DNA from: Zonotrichia leucophrys gambelii
Taxonomy: Eukaryota > Chordata > Aves > Passeriformes > Passerellidae
Assembly (NCBI RefSeq): GCF_028769735.1
Contig: NC_088178.1
Span: forward strand, 23,262,357-23,326,356
Reading direction: 5' to 3'
DNA: 64,000 bases
The first letter of the stretch is position 1. Each line of letters opens with the position of its first letter. Both the position numbers and the translations under genes were made by a program. This document shows positions 13,606-24,434 of this stretch, one piece after another. The notes beneath the pieces are model-generated. The model was not told where the DNA came from. It saw only the letters and a list, made by a program, of their open reading frames with translations, and made no database searches.

Positions 13606-16600
13606 CCAGTGCCCCCCTGGGGAACCATTGAGGCCCAGACAGCGACTGCATGTGACCAGATGTGATCTGATTTTGCCCAGTCACCTTTGAAATCCCAGTG
13701 TTCATGCTTTTTTTCCCCTCTTGATCTTCCTCGACAGGCTCCTTTTGCTTGGAGACCAGTCCCATCTTGTGGAACCAGTGGGTGTAACAGCCTCCCATCG
13801 CCTGGAGATGCTCTAGCACCATCCAAGGGCTCCACACCCCCAGGAAGTCAGCAGAGATTGCCCAGCTATAGGGAGCCTTTCCCAGGTGAGCCTGTTGTAA
13901 AACAGTGATTACCACCACCACAAGATTTCTCTTCTAGGAGAGAAAAAAAACCTCTCTTGCCTAAAGATGTTATCATGCATAATTCAGGGAAGAAATCCAT
14001 ACTGCATTTAAAAGATTACATCTTATCATCCAGGGTACTTATTAGCTTGATGATTTAAAAGTAGATGGGGATAGAGCCTTTCCTGCTATTCTGCAGTAGC
14101 ATCAGTGCTGTGTGCTGATGAGTGACGGCCTCATGGTTTGGTTTGTGGCTGAACTGCTTTTCTGATGCCACAGCTGGTCCAGATGGGATGGAGAAATTCC
14201 CAGTTCACAGTGAGCAGCCCTGGCTCTGTCTGTGTGTGGGTTTCACCAGGCCACCATCCCTCTTCTTCCTGCTGGGTTTGGTTAAGTTTGTGGCAGGCAG
14301 CCACAAGGGGTTAGTGGTGTTTAGCTCCTCTGGTTAATGCCCTGTCCAGGAGCACACAGCACTCCCACCTTCCCAGGGGCAGGGGAAGATGCTTTGGGAC
14401 AGCCAGGGGCAGGCATCTGGACACTGAAATGGTGAGGAGGTTGGAACAAAATTCATGCAGATTTACCCTGGACAGCACTGGTTGTTCTGATGGCCCTTGG
14501 TGATTTCCAAATACATGTTTCCCTTCCCAGAACATGCCCTCCTTTTGACCTGGCATGTCCCATGCTGCATGGAACTTTGCTCAGAACAGGGCTGGGTTTC
14601 CACCTCTGCCCTCAGACTGTGCAGATTGTCACCATTTTTCTAAATCAAGAAAAACCTCTTTTTTTTGTTTTTTCTTAAACCAACCCACACATGGGCTGGT
14701 TTAAATCAAATACAAATTTGAAAAGTATAGTGTAAGTTGTTTAAAAATGGCATTGCACCAGCAAATAATTTCTTTCAAATACCAGGTGCACCAGATTGAA
14801 CTTGGAGAGGGAGAACTTGGTTATGACCATTATTTTTGCACCATCATTCTGTCCCTCTTATGCCTTGTGCCTCTCCTGCATCAGGAAGCAGGAGATAGCA
14901 AAACTGGCCATTCACGGCAAAATTACTCCAGGTCACCATCTCAGGACCTATCTACAATACCTAAATGAAGTAGTTTTTGGTTTGTTTTTTTTTTTTTTTT
15001 TTTTTTTTGGTTTTTTTTTGGGGGGGGGGCTTATTCTGGGCTACATGCATATATTAAGAGTGAAAATATGTTGAAGTTGAGTGAGGATGCTTAGGAAATC
15101 TTGATTTTTTAAATCAAATATATCCTGGGCAAGAAAAATTAACCCCAAAAGTTGGCACCTGCACTGATTAAAGGAAGTGGCATGGAGGTTTCTAGGGTAT
15201 TTCTCTGTGTGGCTTTCCATACAAGCTCTCATCTCAGAGATTTCCTGATTATATCATGGACTTAGAACTAAATGATAACCTGGGGACTCTGATTCTTACA
15301 GCCATTTCAGGCAGAAATCCTCAGATGAATGGCTTGGGAAGTCTCAGGATGGCTGAATGACAGCTTGGTTCAGGAACAGGGTGTACTGAACATGAAGCGT
15401 GAGAGTGAGTAAAAAGGAAGTATTCTGAAAAAATCCTTCTCCTGCTTCAAGGTTGAGAGGTATGAAATGTCTGCATTTAACAGTTGTTATTAATTACTGC
15501 TTACTCTCTGCCAACACTGCCTTGGGAGCATCTGTGATGATTTAGCCAAGCACCCATGGCCATCACTCAACTGGCTGCTGTGACTAAGCCATGGAGCCTC
15601 ATTCACTTCCCTCTCTGGCTCTGTGACCCACTTCTGTCCTGCTTCAGCTCACTTCACCTACCAGACTTAGGCCATCATGTGAGAAATGGGTGTTTCCTCA
15701 CATGGAAAAAATGATATATAAGAAAACATTAGTATGAGGTAAAATTCATGGGGGTTTGGATGGCAGACATGAATCACAGAGATAAATATTCCTCACCTTA
15801 TCCTAAATCTTGCAATATCTGATCCATAGAAGAGCTAAAAGTTGCAGTCAAGATTTCCAGGTTAAAATCCTCGCTTTATTAAAAATAGCAAAATGCTTCT
15901 TCGCCTAAAAAGACCAAAGGTTCATCTCCTGGAGGCTGAATCACAAGCTCTGTGAGACCCATGTTCCCCTGCCAAAAAAGGGAGAAGAGGGGAGGACTCA
16001 AGACTCCCGTGCTGAAGAGCACCTCTGTGCTCTAACCAGTTTCCTCAGCTAAAGTTAAACTGTGCTTCTCCCCCTTTTTTCTACCCTCTTCTTCCCACTT
16101 CTCAGTCAAGCCTTCTCAGACATACTTTGTGTTTTCCACTTGGTGACTCAGCATCAGCTGCTCAAACTCTTTGGGAGCGTGACAGGGCTGTGACCGACTG
16201 AGAGGGAAAAGAACTCTGCCTTAGGGGACACAGAAATGATTAAGTGCTAAGTACAACATGAATTTGCCAGAAAACAACATCCCCACCAAGAGCCTGCTGT
16301 CTCCCTGCAGGGCTGTGCTCAGCCTTCAGACTTGTGAACACCAGCGAGCAGATTTAGTGCTCATGGCAGCTCTGGAAGGGGCATCAAACAACAAGGATAA
16401 TGCTCAGGGCCTAAAATAATCACACCTCTAGAAATTTATTTACCCAGCCTTAAAATTGGCCCTAAATGCTGTAGAACAATCCTCATCAATCTTAGCAATA
16501 CATGCATGGAGCAACCCCAAAAACTTCCCTGCCTTCACCTGGCACCAAAGGGAAAAAAGTACAAATCCTCAGCATTTGTTCAGGCTGCTTTGGTTGAAAG

Positions 16601-17048
16601 TATCAGGGGTAACAACCCTAAAAGTGCAAAATGAACAGGGGGCTCTTTATACCCAGGGTAATTTTGTGTACAGTAGGATATTGACTCCCTTATAGCTGTC
16701 AGAAAGACTTGATCCCCAATGGCATAACTTGCTCTAGTACTCTTTTCTTCCAAACCCTAGCTGGTAATAAAACTTTCCTTCAGATACACAGGCTATTGGT
16801 AGTGCAGTTTGAATTGGCTGGTTTCTGTTCCCATTGCTTCCAGACAGTAAATTTCAAGCTTTACTGGAAAACCAGCATTTTTATACTTCACAAATTTGGA
16901 TTCTTTAAAACATTTTTGAAAAGAAACAACTTTTTTGATGAAAGACTTAATGAAAAAGAAAAATATCTGTTACATCCATACCCATCAGTACTGATGCTCC
17001 CAGTCTCCCCTGTGTTCCTCCCACAGGAGGATTCAAAGCCCTACAGAT
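13606..17048. other. unique noncoding DNA, no gene seen
   Basis: Unique DNA with one homopolymer run (annotated separately). A small inverted repeat with 12-bp arms and one mismatch lies at 14675-14686 / 14693-14704. The frame at 16709-17113 (134 codons) has no recognisable domain. Confidence 0.55.
14973..15029. repeat. poly-T / poly-G low-complexity run
   Basis: A T tract of about 24 bases (14985-15008) is followed by GG, nine Ts, and a run of ten Gs (15020-15029). No transcript-like sequence with a polyadenylation signal follows in the minus orientation, so it does not mark an obvious processed retrocopy. Confidence 0.9.
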
Positions 17049-17235
17049 GCACTCAAAAGCATTTCATCCTTCCATGTGTGATGCTCTGCCATGGAGAGAT
17101 GCATGAGATGTGAGATAAATCACAACTTTCCATACTAAGCAGCACTCCAAAGCATTTCATCCTTCCATGTGTGCTGCTCTGCCATGGAGGGGTGCATGAG
17201 ATGTGAAATAAATCACACCTCCCCATACTGGGCAG
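17049..17235. repeat. 93-bp tandem duplication, two copies
   Basis: Two head-to-tail copies lie at about 17049-17141 and 17142-17235. Both share GCATTTCATCCTTCCATGTG, CTCTGCCATGGAG, GCATGAGATGTGA and ATAAATCACA blocks at a fixed 93-bp offset. By eye there are about ten substitutions and no indels. The period is a multiple of three, so minus-strand frames crossing it show a 31-residue repeat; that follows from the period and is not evidence of a protein. Confidence 0.9.
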
Positions 17236-18143
17236 CTGTGACAGCCACTCTGCTGCCCTTGGATCTCTGCTCAGAACCACCAGATGGGGAGGAACATGAG
17301 TTATGAGAGGAGCTGCTCCAAGCCAGGCAGAGCCACAGGAGGGGTGTTGGCCTGTCCTGAAATCCCCTCTCACCACAAACACCCAGTCCCCAGAGCACTC
17401 ACCTGCAGAGCAGGGATGAGGCCATGGTGGTCACTGTGCTGCTGAGGGTCACTCTGCTGCTCTGGCTGTGCTGTCCATGCCTGGAGGTGACGTGGCTGCA
17501 CTCTCAGGGTGATGTGGAGGCAGTGGCCAGGCTATGCCTGTCCTCCCCATGAGGGGCTGTGCACTGTCCCGGCCACAGCAGTCCATCCTTGGAGCCCTGG
17601 GTTTGCAGGGAGCCAGGGAACTTGCTCTTTGCTGCTAAACTGTGGTTATAGATCACGGAATGCTGATACTGAAGCACAGGGAAGACCTCCATCAACTCTG
17701 GCAAAGTGCTTTGAAATCTTTTTCCTGCACAAGGACAGAGAGATTTTAGGGGATGGAAACCAGCTCCTTTGCCAGCCATGCCAATTGTTTTCAGCAGCCT
17801 CCAGTGGAAAAAGAAACATAGCGAGCTCTGCTTATGTATCATTCCCATCCAGCACCATTCCCCTGGCTGCTGAGGAACCTGGTTTACTCATTTTTATGTG
17901 CAAAGGAAGAGATAGGTAGACACAAACAGACACACAAATACATAGAGCACAGACACATAGACACACGTAATCTAGGAGGCAAAGAGAGAATCTGTACCTG
18001 CATTTGCGATATCTTCCTGCACCAGGTAAGAAAAGTATCTTTTTCCTTTTAACTGGGTGCTGTACCTACATTGTTTCCTTGCAGTCTATCTTTAGGTTAT
18101 AGCAGTTCACAGGTTTTTTCAGCAGATGTGTTATTCAATTACT
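17236..18143. other. unique noncoding DNA, no gene seen
   Basis: GC-richer unique sequence up to about 17600, then ordinary composition. A frame of 136 codons (17509-17919) has no recognisable domain. No repeat family identified. Confidence 0.5.
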
Positions 18144-18503
18144 TCAGGGCTTTTCCATTTGTAATATTGCGAAGCAATGATAGCCAGCAGACTTCACCTG
18201 TCTTTTAGAGATAGCCAGCCTGGTAATTTTAACTCTGCCCATTTTATCCACACCAGTAAATCTCATAACATGGTTATAGAGAGATTCCAATTTTTGTAGA
18301 ACCTTCTCCTGGGAATTCCTGTATACAGTATTGCCATAGTCTGTAATGGACATAACCTGTGATTGGATTAATGTTTCCCTAGTGAAGAAGTCAAAGCATT
18401 TCATGTTCCTATAACTGGTTTGCAGCTCTGCAGTAAAGGTCTTTGGTGTGGCAGAGAGAATAATTGCAAACTCAGCCCCAATCAGAATATATAATCCCCT
18501 CAC
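18144..18503 (-). pseudogene. L2-like LINE fragment, end of reverse-transcriptase ORF
   Basis: This minus-strand stretch stays open for 119 codons. Its translation follows the block after the catalytic core of L2/Rex1-type LINE reverse transcriptases. It has an F-x-TRETLIQSQV segment (about residues 40-50), then the hallmark ITDYGNTVYRNS (about 53-64), then LQKLESLYNHVMRFTGV (about 69-85), and a KRQVKSAGYHCFAILQMEKP segment near the end. Family members carry an LDYGD-IY...LD-LYHSALRF arrangement here. The DYG, the following Y, the Leu-rich spacer and the RF pair are kept. It is clearly not CR1, which has a different block (LEYC-type) at this point. There is no full reverse transcriptase around it and no intact 5' part, so it is a truncated, inactive remnant. 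Family assignment within L2 versus Rex/Babar is uncertain. Confidence 0.7.
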
Positions 18504-21500
18504 AGTGAGGGTCTATCTCAGTGCAGTTAGACTGCCCGTGCAGGGGTTTGTAGTGGGATTTTCTTGTCAGGAGAGCAGAATGCATGGAAAACAAGTTAAT
18601 TTCAGCATTTTAATATTCATCATCCAGTCCTCCAGAAGGGAGGCAAATGCATTGCTGCTGCTCCAAGGGAGCAGCCTTGGGAACAGCCAAGGGAGCCTGC
18701 AGCTCCCCAGAGCTGGGAATGTGAGGAGGCAGGCAGGGCTTTGCAATGGGCCACTGGTCTCCTCACAAGAAAAGCCCTCTACTTGTGTTCAGATAAACAT
18801 GTGCCTTTGTTCTTAAGAGTAAATATCATTCTGTCCAAATAAAAGCCTAGTTTTGGACCCATATTGGCTTCTGAACTTCTCAGAATTCCTGGTGTCACCT
18901 TACCCTGGTCCTGACACAAGTGACTAATAAGGAATTACTGTTGGGTGTTCAGCATGCATTACTTACATCTGAGACATGGATCATCTCCAGGAAGAAGAGG
19001 CTAATGGCAAGCCAGGAGTAGGTTCTGAAGCAGGATCTGCCTGCTCAGGTGGAGGAAAAGAACTTCGGCACTCACATGGGAGGAAAGGGAACTAGACGCT
19101 GGGAAAAAAAGGTCTCCTATATTCACCTCCCATGCTAGACTCCCCAAAAAATGGGGCTTGTAAACCCTCAGGCAAACTAGCAGAGACCCCTCAGTGAAAG
19201 AAAGGCTCAGCCTCCCATCCCCTGATGGTCAGGGAGAGCTTTGAAGAAACACAGTTTGTTGGAGATCCCTGAAAGCATCTGTGGGTCTCTGAGGAAAGCA
19301 CCATAAAGTCAGCTCTGCCTATGGGCTGCAGGGGAGATGTGAGTGGGATCTCAGCATGGAAAAGTTGGGTACTGGCAACTGTGGCTCGGCCAGAAGGTGC
19401 CAGAGACAAATGGAGAGAGGAATGAAATGGGAGGCAAGAGCAAAGAGCTTGAACAAGACATTCTGGAACGAGGATGGGGAGGATGGGTTCCAGGATGGGC
19501 ATGCTGCCCGGCTGGAGAGCAAGGCAGATGCTCTTGGCAGATAACCTTCTGTTTGGATGTTACAGCATTGCTGGGCAGGTGGAGAGGATGGGAAGGTTAG
19601 CACCATGGGACTTGACAAATGGGATGTCATCATTCCCCATATGGGTAACTGTCTCCAATCTGTGCTTCCTGTGCCACTGAAAGGTTGGAATATCTCGGCA
19701 GAAAGGCAGCATCTCTGGCGGAGATGAGCAAATGACTTTAGGTCTGTCCTAAGACCTACAGATTTCAGGCTGTGGGGCAGATACCTGTGCACAAGACAGG
19801 TAAGAAGTGGAGACAGTGATTTTCAGGAAAATCCAGTTATTAAACTTAAAATACTGACTTTTACAAGTGTGACAGAGGGAACCTGTGACAGCTGATAGCA
19901 GGGCAGCACAAGGGCTTGCCACAATCCAGCTGTCTTGGTTTTGAAGTGATCTGGGAGCCTGTGAGGAGGAAGAAATGGAAATGAAACAACACATTCATTC
20001 CACAGCTGCTTTTATCACTTTATTCATATTTCTAGAGTAGTCTTTTTGCAGCTAAGCAAATATTGAAACTCTCTCATTATATATATATATATGTATGCAT
20101 GTATATATAGTAACATCCAAAAATAAATAATGAAAAATTCTCCAAGTGTTTTTGCAATGAACATGAGAAAGAACATTTTAACTCCAGTAAACCAACTTTG
20201 AAAGTCTTCCACTAAAACCCTATAAAACCCAATGATAGTCATAAATTAGCACTAGATTAATTCAAAGGAGAACTTATTCCCCCCTGCGTACCTTCTAATC
20301 CATATCTCCAAGAGGTCATTTTAATTATCACACTGTCACTGCTATTCATTACTCTGCTTTTGGAGACAGAGAGCCAGCACTGTGCCTTTTGGAGGCCTTG
20401 GAATTCATCATATGAAGGCATTTTATTCTCCCCAAAAATGCACACAGTTTAACCCTCTCACCTTGAAATGCTGACCGTAGCAAGTTTGCTTGGTGTTTTA
20501 AATAATTTTCCTTACACTGGGATACCTCCTTCTTGCTTCCAAGTGAGTTCCCTTTGTCAGACAGCAACTAAGGAAAGCCCAGCTAATGTGTGGCCAATGC
20601 ACAGATGCATTCAGCTCAAGGCTTGGCAGATCCTGAGTAGCTTGTCCTTCTTCAGAGACATGCAGAACCAAGCTTTTGTCACTGCTCACTCATTCTGGCT
20701 GCAGTAATACAAACTGGATGGAAACCGTGTGCCACTGGCTCCCAGGAGGTCCACTGGGATGTGGGACCCAGCTCAGCCTGACTCTGTCCTAGATCATGGC
20801 ATTCCTGTCCTGGGAAAGAGGAGAGGGACAACCAACACATTTCTTTCACTAGAGACCAGTGTTTGGGGTTAGTACTTTTTCAGGGCCACCCCACACCAAG
20901 CGGAGCTCATTCAGCTCATGTTTCACTCATCTTTTTTCACCTTCAGTCTCATTCATCCTGTCCCTCTCTTTCCTGCTGGGTCTTGGCACTTTCTCTGCCT
21001 CCAGCCACCATTCCAGCCCAGCTCCTGGCAGAAGGCAGAAGAGAAGCTGCTTCCCAAGGCTCCTGATGGGTTGAGAAGAAGCACTTCTAAGTGCATTCTC
21101 CCTTTCCATCCCCTGGGAGACATTCAGACTCCACTCTGGGCCATCTTCTTTTTGTCTCCAGTCTGAGAATCAAGGCCAGATATTTCAGAGGGTCACACAT
21201 TGCAGGAGACAAGACTGCCTGGTGACTGTGGCTTTGAGCAGAGACTTCACATGCTGTCCCTGTAATGGGGAGGTGCTGAGGTTTTACTTGGGGTTTCTTA
21301 CACACCACTGTTTGTTCACCCCTTTCAGCACTACTCTTGACTCACACTGCCTCAATCATACATCTCATGGCAAGTCTGGTCTTTCTAGATCCCAAACAGT
21401 TTTTGATGGAGGGTCATTGTCCCTGTCTGTTGGACAGGTCTCACAGCAAGTTTCATGCTGCAGGCTGACAGTCCCATTTCTCACACGACCCCTCTCCTCA

Positions 21501-22055
21501 AATGATCTGATAGAAGAGCAAAAAACCCAGCCATGCAGTGGATGATAAACTGCACACTGAGGAGCACCTGCCTGGCTCCCAGAAGCTATTTATCAGGCTC
21601 TCTTAATGCAAGCTAACAGGACTAGCACATGCAGTAGGCATAAGGGCTGAGCCCATCACTAAAAGGGGGGACATCAGATGGTGCAGTAGAGAAGCCAGGA
21701 CTCCCTCATTAGCTCATTGTATGGATTACCCCTTTAAAGAGAGAGAAGGGGACTGGTGGAGGAAGGAGAGGCTTTCTCATTTTAACAAATAGCTTTTCAG
21801 ACACCACAAATGATTTCTGCAAATATATCAGTTCACTCTTTTTTTCCCCTCACAGATAGGAAAAAAAAAAAAAAAACCCTGAAATTGATTCACCATCTAT
21901 AAATAAAAAAGAATCAATAGTAAAATTTCTAGCTAATTTCCCTCTCCCTCTTTGCTCCTTGGACTATTTGTTATCTTAGAAATATTTGTCTGGGGAAAAA
22001 AAAAAGAAACATCATTGATTCCTGACTGCAACGTGTTCCTCCGCCTTGCCCTACA
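18504..22055. other. unique noncoding DNA, no gene seen
   Basis: No gene recognised. Short frames overlap on both strands around 19200-19800 and 20860-21545. A purine-rich A run lies at about 21859-21877. Confidence 0.5.
20077..20110. repeat. (AT)n microsatellite
   Basis: An alternating AT run, interrupted by GTATGCATG near 20093-20101, then TATATATA again. Confidence 0.85.
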
Positions 22056-22056
22056 G

Positions 22057-22236
22057 CTCTCCTCTCCTCTCCTCTCCTCTCCTCTCCTCTCCTCTCCTCT
22101 CCTCTTCCTCTCCTCTCCTCTCCTCTCCTCTCCTCTCCTCTCCTCTCCTCTCCTCTCCTCTCCTCTCCTCTCCTCTCCTCTCCTCTCCTCTCCTCTCCTC
22201 TCCTCTCCTCTCCTCTCCTCTCCTCTCCTCTCTCTC
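22057..22236. repeat. (TCTCC)n pentanucleotide microsatellite
   Basis: About 180 bp of near-perfect CTCTC/TCTCC units, with one phase break at about 22101-22110 where CTCTTCCTC adds a base. One strand is entirely pyrimidine. Long open frames on both strands here arise because the unit lacks stop codons. Confidence 0.97.
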
Positions 22237-24285
22237 AGCGTGTGAACACAGACGAGTCCTTCAGGCTCCTCTTCTCGGGTTTTCCTCCAGCGTGGCTGTT
22301 CCCTGGGCCCCGTTGGGCAGTGCATTTATAGGGTGGCACATTGTCCTTCCTGCCAAAGAAAGAGAGAGAGGATAGATGCTGTCAGCCCCTGCAGTGCTCC
22401 AGCAGCAGGTCAGCGTGAGTGGGGTGCGCTCTGAAGAGAAGCTGTGTGTGAAGTCTCACTGTGAAATGCGTCTGTAAGGAAGGTTTTGGCAGCTCGAGAC
22501 AAATTAGAGGTGTTAAAGACCAGCTGGTCCCATCCCTCTCTGGCCAGAGCAGGGTTAGTCCTTCCAGGAGGATTCAAGGGCTTTGTGCTAGCTCTGAGCT
22601 CTCCAAGAGAAGGGTCCCATTACTTCTCTTTGGGTGAAGCCCTTCCCGCTGTTTTCTCACACTGAGGTCCCTTCATTTCTGCTCATGAACAGCCCTCCTC
22701 TCACTGTGAATATTTCCTTCTGGGGCATGTACCATTCCCAGGATGGCTGGGTTCACACATCTGCTCACAGCTGGATTGCCCCCACTGCCAGGGGTGTTCA
22801 CAGCTGGGTCAGAGTCTTTGGGGACAGATTGATTGTGTGGCCAGGAACAACCAGCACATGATGCCAGCTCTTCCAGCATCCAGACCAGTGCCTTCAAAGA
22901 GCCCACAAAGATGTGATACTGCTGTTGCACTGTGCCCATAACTCCAATTTTCTAGCTCCAATTTTCTCACTCGAATTATCTAGCCAAATTTCAGTTGTCA
23001 GTATAGTTTGGAGTTTCCAGTGCCCCTTTCAGGCTGCAGCCCCAGCAGAGCTGTGGGAGTTTTATAACTGGCCTCCAAAGGAGCAGGGTTGTGATAAATA
23101 CAAAGTGCTTTTTGCAGTGATGCCCCAGGAGTTCACAGGCTAAGAACTGAGCTTTTCACAGCCCAGCACCACAGAACCAGCTCCCCAGCTTCCCACAGCT
23201 TATCTGGTGGAAAGACTTGCTTTGTAACACTTCAGTTCCTGATAAGGAACTAAGTCTCATTACTCGTTTCCCAGGCAAACACTCCTCTGTGTATGTGTTT
23301 ACAGTGTGCATGATGAATTTTTGCTACTTTAAGGAAAAATAAATCTCTGCTAACAGTTAATTCTGCAACATTTCTGTTCTGTTTACTTACAGAGCCATTT
23401 TGCTTAGAGGTTGTAATTAAAATCCTCCATCTCACAGCCTGCCACACTCACTGCCCCTCTTCCCCCAGGTCCTGGCATACTGCTCACAGCAAGATGGGCA
23501 CAAGTGACCAGACAGCCTCAGCCCTGGTCTGTCTGTCTGTCTGTCTGGGCAGAGCCAGGCCTGGGGAAAAAAGGTCACAACTCACACCATTGTGTCCAGA
23601 GGCTTTGCTTGATGAGAGGCTGAGTTGCAGAGGGTGTGGGTCCAGCAGCACCATCCCTCATTCAGGGAGGCTCAGCCAGCACTGGGCTGTCCCAGAGCAG
23701 GGACCTTCCCATCACAGCCCCTGCCAGCTCTGGTGGCTCTCAGTGGGACTGAAAAGCTGTCTCTGAGAAAAACACTGGGACCAGGAGCCAGAGGAACCAT
23801 CTTTGGCTGCCCTACAAGCCTGCCTGTGGAGTTGCACTGGAGAGTGGGGTCCCTCCACACCCACCCCAGAGCAGCACCACCATCCCCTGCAGATAGACCT
23901 TCAGACAGCTTCTCCTTTGTACAAGCGGCTAAAAAACCCAGCTATCCATTCCCATCCCAAGGAAGGCTGTCAGTGTGCTGACACTGTGCTGTCAGTGTTG
24001 CTCACAGCAGCCAAGGGGCTCCAGCCACCCTTCAGGGTGCTCCCTCAGGCAGCTCTTGGGCCCCTCAGCCATGCCTTGCCAGCTTTGCTCATTTTCCCCC
24101 ACTGCTGTGGCAGGGCACAAATGAGAAAATTCTCTCCTTGTGCCTGATGTGCTCTTTGAGCTCTCAGTCTGCTCCCTCTGAGGTCAGATTTTGTATTCCC
24201 CAGGGCAGCTGCTGACCCTGGGCAGGCTGGTGCTGGTGCTGTACCAAACCCTACTGGGCCTCAGACACTGTGAGGGAGAGGAGCT
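22237..24285. other. unique noncoding DNA, possible decayed CR1 near 22505-22620
   Basis: No gene recognised. The stretch 22505-22620 has GTTAAAGACCAGCTGGTCCC and GAGCAGGGTTAGTCC blocks. These loosely recall the minus-oriented CR1 3' region, but the match is too weak to call. A (GTCT)n run of about 21 bp lies at 23527-23547. The remainder is GC-richer unique sequence. Confidence 0.45.
23527..23547. repeat. (TCTG)n microsatellite
   Basis: Five consecutive GTCT units within unique sequence. Confidence 0.85.
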
Positions 24286-24337
24286 CTGTCACACATCTGT
24301 GTCACACATCCGTGTCACACATCCGTGTCACATGTCA
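24286..24337. repeat. 13-bp minisatellite, four units
   Basis: Four head-to-tail 13-bp units at 24286-24298, 24299-24311, 24312-24324 and 24325-24337. The two central units are identical (GTGTCACACATCC). The outer ones differ at their ends. The array abuts the MIR-like remnant that follows. Confidence 0.9.
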
Positions 24338-24434
24338 CAGGTGAAGTGATCTGCCAAAGGCCATGCAGCACACCTGGGAAGAGCTGAAAAGAGCTGATGG
24401 AACCCCAGTTTTTCTTGATCCCTGCACCCTGACT
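24335..24434 (-). repeat. MIR-like ancient SINE remnant
   Basis: On the plus strand it shows the reverse-complement MIR order. GTGAAGTGATCTGCCAAAGG (24341-24360) corresponds to the core segment. CCATGCAGCACACCTGGGAA follows, then GAGCTGATGGAACCCCAG near 24393-24410. The spacing fits the MIR core and adjoining body. Diverged, judged by eye. Confidence 0.55.

Noticed and set aside
14675..14704. 12-bp inverted repeat with one mismatch and a 6-bp loop
   Set aside because: Short imperfect hairpins of this size are common by chance, and nothing else supports function.
17053..17382. Minus-strand frame with a 31-residue internal repeat
   Set aside because: It is produced by the 93-bp tandem DNA duplication. 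There is no domain, and the frame is not supported elsewhere.
21933..22375. Long open frames on both strands through the TCTCC array, giving Arg/Glu-rich or Ser/Pro/Leu-rich repeats
   Set aside because: The repeat unit has no stop codon in any frame, so open frames are automatic. There is no coding sequence on either side.
22505..22620. Possible minus-oriented CR1 remnant
   Set aside because: Only scattered short blocks resemble CR1, and the order and spacing are not convincing.
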